Origin: Cyclina sinensis
Lineage: Eukaryota > Mollusca > Bivalvia > Venerida > Veneridae
Length of the DNA stretch: 64,000 nt
NCBI GenBank assembly: GCA_012932295.1
Contig: JAAONU010000014.1
Coordinates: 39,602,770-39,666,769 of the forward strand
Direction of reading: 5' to 3'
Both the position numbers and the translations under genes were made by a program. The notes beneath the pieces are model-generated. The model saw only the letters and a list, made by a program, of their open reading frames with translations, did not search any database and was not told where the DNA came from. Below, one piece after another: positions 56,830 to 64,000 of this stretch. Each line of letters starts with the position of its first letter. Position 1 is the stretch's first letter.

Positions 56830-57589
56830 AAGAGGCATATGTATAGTAAAGAAACTGCAGTAAGTTATTAAGAAATACAATCTATCTTACTCTACTCTTT
56901 GTTAAAGTAAAGCTTACTTTACTGAAATAAGCTAATTTACTGTTGCCTAAAGTGGCCCATTGCAGGAAAAGGAAACTGGATGTTAATTCACAGTAACAAC
57001 ACCCTTAATTCTTAAACTGCTTCAGTTCCAAAATGGGACTTGTCCATCATTTAATAAGGATGGTACCAATAACCACTATGATATTCATTGAAAACTCACT
57101 GACTGAACAGTGTAGACCATGATCAGACTGTGTGCATATATGCAACTAAGACCAGTTGGATACAATTATAGATCTTGGCAAAATTACTGAAAGCCTTGAA
57201 ACAAAATAATAAAACTTGTCTAGAGCTGAGAAAATTAGAAAAGATGTGTGTGTTCTTTAAAGCAGGTAAAACAGCCATACACCCATCTTCTGTAAAATAC
57301 CGTGTTTTTTTCAAAAGAAAACTTTTATTCACACACGAATGAGTGAAACAATTAAAAGATGTAATACGCTAAAAATTGTTAATCCTTTGAAATAAATGAA
57401 AGAAGTTAACAAGATAAAAAATTTACAACATGTTTATTGATAATTAAAGACTTAACAAACAGATAATATCACAGAACAGTTCTATCACAGCCTTGTTCAA
57501 AGTACCTATTTAATTGTGGCCATTCAAAATACATTCTGTTGAGTAACAAAATGCCAAAACTAGTGCAAAACTGACACCTCTTCCATTAT

Positions 57590-59380
57590 CTCAGTAATTA
57601 ATTGTATCAATCAAAACAGAAATAAAGTACAGGAATTAATCATATCAGTCAAAATAGAAAAATAGAAATTAAGTACAAATAAATCATATCAGTCAAAATA
57701 AAAATAAAGAACAGAAATTAAATATATCAGTCAAAATAGAAATAAAATATAGTGATTAATCATATCAGTCAAAATAGAAATAAAATGTAGCGATTAATCA
57801 CATCAGTCAAAATAGAAATAAAATATAGCGATTAATCATATCAGTCAAAATAGAAATAAAATGTAGCGATTAATCACATCAGTCAAAATTGAAATAAAAT
57901 ATAGCAATTAATCATATCAGTCAAAATAGAAATAAAGTATAGAAGGTAATCATATAAGTCAAAATAGAAAAATAGAAGTAAAATACAAGAATAAATCATA
58001 TAGTAACAAAAATAAAGTACAGGAATTAAACACATCAGTCAAAATAGAAATGAAGAACATGAATTAATCATATAAGTCAAAATAGAAAAAAAGAAATCAG
58101 CAGTCAAAAAAGATGCAATAGAAATAAAGTACAAGAATTGATCATATCAGTCAAAACTGAAATTAAGTATAGGTTTTTATAATATAAGTCAAATTAGAAA
58201 TCAAGAACATGGATTTATCATATAAGTCAAAATAGAAACAAAGTACATGAATTAATCTTATAAGTCAAAACAGAAATCAAGAATATGAATTAATCATTGG
58301 GTCAAAATTGAAATCAAGTACATGAATTAATCATATAAGTCAAAATAGAAATTAAGTACATGAATTAATCATATAAGTCAAAATAGAAATCAAGTACATG
58401 AATAAATCATATAAGTCAAAATTAGAAATCAAGTACATGAATTAATATTATAAGTGAAAATAGAAATCAAGTACATGAATTTATCTTTCGGTCAAAACTG
58501 AAATCAAGTACATGAATTAATGATATCAGTTAAAACAGAAAAAAAATATAGGCATTAATCAGATTAGTCAAATATGAAATCAAGTATATGAATAAATCAT
58601 ATAAGTCAAAATAGAAATAAAGTACAATAATTTCATCATATCAGTCAAAACAGAAATAAAGTATCGAGACCAATCATATCTTTCAAAATAGAAAAAAAAA
58701 GAAATAAAGTACAAGAATTTATGATATCAGTTAAAATAGAAATCAAGTACATCAATTAATGATATAAGTCAAAATAGAAATAAAGTACAAGAATTAATGA
58801 TATCTGTCAAAATAGAAATAAAGCACATGAATTAATCATATCAGTCAAAACAGAAATCAAGAACATGAATTAATCATTTCAGTCAAAATAGAAATCATGT
58901 ACATTAATTAATCACATCAGTCAAAACAGAAATCAAGAACATGAATTAATCATTTCACTCAAAATAGAAATCATGTACATTAATTAATCATATCAGTCAA
59001 AATAGAAATCAAGTACATGTATTAATCATATCAGTCAAAATAGAAATCAAGTTCATAAATTAATCATATCAGTCAAAATAGAAATCAAGTACAGGAATTA
59101 ATCAATAAAGTCAAAATAGAAATCAAGTACATGAATAAATCATTTCAGTCAAAATAGGAATCATGTACATAAATCAATCATATCAGTCAAAATAGAAATT
59201 AAGTACATTAATTAATCATATCAGTCAAAATAGAAATCATGTACATTAATTTATCATATCAGGCAAAACAGAAATAAAGTACATGAAGTAATCATATCAG
59301 TCTAAACTGAAATAAAGTACAGGAATTGATCATATAAGTCAAACAGAAAGAAAGTGTAGGGATTAATCATATCATAAAGT
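57590..59380. repeat. 38-bp AT-rich satellite array, roughly 45 units
   Basis: The unit ATTAATCATATCAGTCAAAA plus TAGAAATCAAGTACATGA-type sequence repeats over 1.8 kb. Variant blocks are visible: AAAATATAGCG early and CAAGTACATG later. Open frames are absent because the unit contains stops. It ends about 180 bp from the stop codon of the minus-strand MCM-like gene. Confidence 0.95.
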
Positions 59381-59560
59381 ACAGTGTATAGTAGAGATGA
59401 TGTATCTTAGCAGCACACATATAATATATTTGTAACAATATTTTTGGCAATACAATCATATTTCTTCATGAAAGTTTCTGGTTTTACTTCGTGTTTCCAC
59501 CTCTCAATATTGACCACTTATCCAGAATTTCACAGACTACAGCGGATAAAAAAATCTTGG

Positions 59561-62500
59561 TCACTCCTCAAATCCCGTGGCAAGAGAACAGTACCGCAAA
59601 AGATTCCTGTGGAATTCTTTCATTTGCTTGTCATTCTGAAATTAATATGACAATTTTTTTTCAATTACACATTTCTTGTTAAACTTATTTAACATGGGAT
59701 GAGAGCACAGCAACAGAAAATAACAGTATACTTTTTAGAATGTCTTTCGTACCTGCTAATCAATATACTGTAAGGAAAAGCTTCTGATTATGGCAAATTT
59801 TGTATTTTGAATTGTGCAACTTCCCTCCATACTCCATATTTCATGAATTATTTCTGTGAGTTATTACTTCAGGCCTGGATCAAGATGGTGGCATGGGAAC
59901 CATGTGTCCCCTAGTTGGCTTAGGATTGCTCTATAAAACAATCATTTTAATTTTGAAAATGTTGTAATGTTAAATCCAATACCCACATCAAGGTGCGCCC
60001 CTGTCTACCCCAAGTTCTGGATTCAGGCACGCACTTAATACTTACAGCAGGCCCAATACAGTAATTTAGAACTTCTGCTGTTACATGAGGTATTGGTTGC
60101 ACATTCAATGTGGAGTATCCTGAAATTTAAACAAGAGTGAAACAACATTATCATGAACATGTTAACACCATAGCCCAACCTTTATATAGAGAGATAGAAC
60201 ATCCATACTCTTCAGGTGTGGTTTGAATGAAATAAAAAGTCTTGCCTTTCTTAAAACATTTTAAAGATTCATTTACATATCAGACTGTTGTCAACAAAAT
60301 CTGTTTTCATTACACTGCCTGAAAAACATGCAATTTGAATTACACTGCCAATCGTTATCAGCTTCAAAAAGTTGATATTTACAAATTTAAACATAAAATA
60401 TATATTTATAATTTACATTATGTTTTTGTCTGTTTTTTATTGGTTCTCATTTGACTAGTTTATTATTCATCATGTTTCATTAGTTCTAAAATGAAAACAT
60501 CCTACCAAATCTGCTGGTCAGATATTCTTCATATAACTTCACAGCCATCAAAGCATCATTTAAGGAGACTTCATTTCTGAGAGCTAGTTTTGCATGGCTG
60601 TATGCTAGAGATAATCTGGAAATAAAACAAGAGGGCCATGATGGCCCTAAATAACTCACATGAGTACAACTGCTACGAAAGACAAGTGCCATTAAATGAT
60701 TCCTTGTAATGTATTTATCATCAAAATAAAAAAAATAAAAGCTTAACACGGCCATAATTTGAAAAATATTGGTAGAGGTCCACTTGGATATCTTTCAAAT
60801 CAAATTTCAGAAGTCTCAGCCTTATTTCAAAGACTTTCTTATGTATTTCTACATAAAAAATACGGCCCATCAACCAGGGAACAATTTTTTACATGAGTGA
60901 CGTAAGTTGAACAAACTTGAAATAATATCATTAGTTAATGTTACACAATAAATCTTAGAAGTCTCATTTTGCAGTTTCTGACAAGAAATGTTTTAAGAGT
61001 TTCCTTATATAAGTCAATATAAAACGTCCAAGCCAAAGATTTAACAGTTTTTGTAGGGGTTCATTAGACAATGCTTCATGTCAAATTTCAAAGCTCTAAG
61101 CTTTGTGATTTCAGACAAAAAGAATTTTAAATCTTTTGCTCTATTACATAAAACATGTGACCCCAAGGTCATTACCAGAACAAAGTTACAGGTTCTTTAG
61201 ATAATATTTTATGGCAAGTTTCAGAACTCTGGGCTTTGTGGTTTCAAACATGAGGAATTCTAAAATTTTCATTCTATATTTCTTTGTAAAACATGTCACC
61301 CTTGGACCTGGCCAATAATGACCCCAGGGACATCATTTGAACAGGCTTGGTAGAAGTCCATTAGACAATGCTAAATACCAAATTTCAGATCTTTGGGTCT
61401 CCTAGTTTTGGGGAAAAAAAAAAAGCTTTTCATTCTTGTTGCTGTAGCAACCAGGGTTCTAAATGGTATTGAATGTTCTGAACAACTTTGATGAAGCTTG
61501 ATGCAAGGAACATTCCTGCAAAGTTTTATAAAATTTCATCTTGTGGTGAAGGAGAAATGAAAAAAAAATGCTTATAACTTACACAGTTTGATCAGCATTT
61601 ACTGGTACATCTGTGCCATCTGGAGTTGACCTTGACTTTCTACAGGTGATGTAGTAACTGTGTATAATTGTCTCTGCTTCCTTAGTGAACTTTGGTTGCA
61701 ACTGACTCGCAAATTTCACAAACTAAAAATGTGCAGAGTGGAAATATCTTTATCATAAATCTAACAAACTGAACTGCTGAACAGTGACAGGAAAAAATTG
61801 AGATAGGTTTTTAAATCATAAAGACAACAACATTAACAGCAGTTAAATGAAAACCTTGGTTTCAGGAACAGTTGGCTAATGTACAACAAAATGAACAATA
61901 ACTTCACAGGAATATTTTGTACCACGTACTCCAACCCCAATACTCGAGCCGAAACCCAACAAAACATAAAAATGGTTCAATGCTTAAACATAATATAAAC
62001 AAAAAACCTCAACTTCTTTTGCACATAACTAAATGCTGTAAGTGAGAAGACTGTTCTGCATGGTTAAATCATTCTTTCAAACCTGCTGAATGTCTTTAGT
62101 ATTAATAGGCTGGGTTGAATCAGTGTCAACACAACCTTCATCAAACATCTGTGCTGACATCAATGTGCTTTCAATCATTTGATCCTGCACCAACTCCCTG
62201 CTGGTCATATCTCCAGAATCAGTCAGGCAAACAAGGCTGAATGCACTACAGTAGAAAATGATGACTTGCAATTTATTTTTTCACCGGGGTGTAAAACTTC
62301 TTTGTACCCCCTTTCCCACCTCCCTTTCGCTTTTAGAGAATTTCTATTAGTGTTGCTGAATTACAAACATCCATGCATAGAAGTTATGTTTAAACAAAAC
62401 AAAGTAAAAGCTTGGTCACTCTCATCTGGTTCGAACTCAGCTGGATATATAACAAGCAAACAGATTACTAAAATACGTCAAAATGTTTGTTTTGAAAAAT

Positions 62501-63024
62501 GAATAATAAAGAATATTACGATTTCCTGATTTAGAATCAGTCCATCTAGACATTTCTATAACCTGTTCAATAGTAACTTGCTTCAAAGGTAACACTTCAA
62601 TTTGATACTAATAAAACACCTCCGGTTTTAAATATGTACTTTTTTTTAGCACAACTAAAACATACTCATAATCATTTGAAACTGAGATTATGATGTTGGG
62701 AAATGCTGGACAAAACTCCTTTCTGCAAAAGAATAAATATGTTGTGAAGAATTTTTCATAACCCTTAACTTCAATTTTAGCCATCTTTTAATCAAAATCT
62801 TCTGTATAAAAGTAAACTTACTCCAGAAGAGACTTGCTAACATCAGCAGTATTTGTTCCAACTAATACATCACTGTCTTCAGAGACCTGTTTCCTAGGTA
62901 CAGAGGGGCAACTGTAGCCCCAGATTCTGCTGCCAAGGTCTTGTTCCATATGATGGGGCAGGCCTCCTGTATACTTCGGTGCAACGTCAGTCACGATCTT
63001 CCCACCACTGAGTGCTACAGTGTA
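59561..63024 (-). CDS. MCMDC2: MCM-family protein, probably MCMDC2, C-terminal part (5' end outside window)
   Basis: Seven minus-strand exons join in phase and end at TGA, encoding 273 residues: 63024-62822, 62722-62666, 62245-62083, 61722-61583, 60615-60506, 60119-60046 and 59635-59561. The C-terminal half shows the MCM order: a DAFSLVCLTDSGD strand, then FVKFASQLQPKFTKEAETII, HSYYITCRKSR, and the lid helices VLSLAYSHAKLALRNEVSLN with DALMAVKLYEEYLTSRFG. Sensor and arginine-finger residues of active MCM2-9 (SRFD-type) are not seen: the site reads NDYDAF. Such degeneracy is typical of MCMDC2, a meiotic recombination factor. The terminal exon ends LRYCSLATGFEE. Upstream exons should lie right of 64,000. 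The MCMDC2 name is by pattern; a divergent MCM8/9 is less likely. Confidence 0.72.
60628..61560. repeat. Dispersed bivalve-type repeat in MCM-like intron
   Basis: It opens with AAAACAAGAGGGCCATGATG and a CTCACATGAGT motif, the inverse of the end seen at 32,486 (CATGGCCCTCTTGTTT). Related degenerate core units follow, such as CATTAGACAATGCT, which occurs twice about 300 bp apart. It is therefore a minus-oriented relative of the AGCTCACC family. Confidence 0.65.
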
Positions 63025-63229
63025 CTATACATGTAAACTAGTGCTTAAGAAAAGTGTAACTTGAGATAATAAAAATATTTTCATGAACCTATATCTGAAT
63101 ACACTTTGAATGATAATTTATTATTTATGATAAATAAAATCTTGCTTTGAACATTTTATCATCTGACCCTTTAACCCTTACCATGCAAAATATCTGAAAT
63201 TGACTTGTCCATCTTTCAATATGTACAGA

Positions 63230-63370
63230 TACAACAATTCTTTATAGGGATGCTTATTGAAAACTTACTGACTAAATGGCAAATATTGCAGACCATGACC
63301 AGACTACATTGGTGTTCAGGCTGATCTTGGTCTGCACTGGTCGTATAGGCAAACACAATAGCTGCCAGAG
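63230..63370. repeat. Dispersed repeat fragment
   Basis: GAAAACTTACTGACTAAATG, CAGACCATGACCAGACTAC and GATCTTGGTCTGCACTGG also occur in related form near 57,090-57,150 and 40,435-40,500. This marks a dispersed family. Confidence 0.5.
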
Positions 63371-63532
63371 CAGGATTAAGGTAAATTTATTGTTTGTTGC
63401 ATCAAATAAACTTATTTTGGTTGTAAAACTGTTTCAAAGACAGTAGTGATGCTGTCAAAAGTACATATACTTAAATAACCAGTTTTTAAGCAATGCCAAA
63501 AAAAACTCTTTAAAATCACATGAAACCAGATA

Positions 63533-64000
63533 CAGTAAAATTCCTCTATTAAGACCACCACTGGGTATAAAGGGAAGTGGTCTTAATTGTGAGTTGGTCT
63601 TAATACTGAGTTTAGTCCTCGGCAATATATTTGTTTTACATATGCAAGTTCATAAAGGGAAAATACAACATTATTTAGACAGAACAAAACACGTTATTAA
63701 TCAAAATGATGTTATTTTATTCAGTAATTAAACTTTTAATAATGAATAGACATTTCAGTGATTTCATTTTCGTTTCTCCATGCTGAAAATTTTGTTTGAC
63801 ACAATTAAAATTTAACTGCAAATATTCTGAGTTTTGCAGTTAGAATGAATTTTAAAATAAGATGTTACGTTTTTTAACAGAATTAGCCCTTAATTACATT
63901 AACACAATATTTTAGTCAACCAGGTAAAAACGTTTTTTACTCAATCAACATAGGTAAGCATCGATCTAAAAATGTATTTTGCTTTGAACCCCTGGACACT
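63533..64000. mobile_element. Left end of a Tc1/mariner-like element, right end not seen
   Basis: TA followed by CAGTAAAATTCCTCTATTAA and GACCACCACTGGG resembles the CAGTNNAA tips of the element at 52,937. GTGGTCTTAATTG and TTGGTCTTAATAC repeat just inside. No matching right end is visible before the window ends. Confidence 0.45.

Noticed and set aside
1..64000. CRISPR arrays, bacterial operons or prophage
   Set aside because: The introns, poly-A signals and repeat types show eukaryotic nuclear DNA; the tandem arrays lack spacer diversity.

Overview
This is a metazoan nuclear window, AT-rich and full of introns and dispersed repeats. Repeat families with tandem 145-190 bp cores, hairpin ends and tRNA-derived SINE heads, together with lineage-expanded secreted and TRIM/NHL-like genes, point to a bivalve mollusc, probably a clam-like heteroconch. 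The taxon is an inference. All gene models were built by hand: conserved protein runs were joined at GT/AG sites and the reading phase was checked at each junction.

Layout. About 0.9-7.7 kb (minus) holds a secreted cysteine-rich gene with 8 visible exons, open at its 3' side, and a 1.34 kb DNA transposon in one intron. About 8-10 kb is intergenic, with SINE relics and a 40-bp minisatellite. From 11.6 to 25.6 kb (minus) lies a complete 15-coding-exon gene for the spliceosomal protein RED/IK (583 aa). Its 4.8 kb first intron carries a LINE relic, a tandem-core element and a 1.1 kb palindrome-ended transposon. A decayed plus-strand LINE sits directly upstream (25.8-28.3 kb). About 28-34 kb is a repeat island with nested elements. 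At 34.5-35.5 kb (plus) there is an intronless beta-propeller-like (NHL/TRIM-C-terminus-like) gene.

From 36.5 to 56.7 kb there is a cluster of five GT32-type (OCH1/SUR1-like, Gly_transf_sug) glycosyltransferase genes: three on minus, then two on plus. Between the two groups lies a plus-strand gene for a secreted protein with two consecutive prokineticin-type ten-cysteine domains (45.5-48.9 kb, 215 aa). Three glycosyltransferase copies have a visible type II membrane-anchor exon joined in phase 1 to one large catalytic exon. Two minus copies have no visible anchor exon of their own. One copy has lost the DXD motif. A 38-bp satellite (57.6-59.4 kb) then abuts the 3' end of a minus-strand MCM-family gene, probably MCMDC2, which runs off the right edge.

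The genes do not form one pathway. RED is a splicing housekeeping gene and the MCM-like gene is probably meiotic. The Golgi glycosyltransferase cluster, the tandem prokineticin-like ligand and the modular cysteine-rich protein look like lineage-specific secretory-pathway genes. Most of the remaining DNA is transposon-derived.
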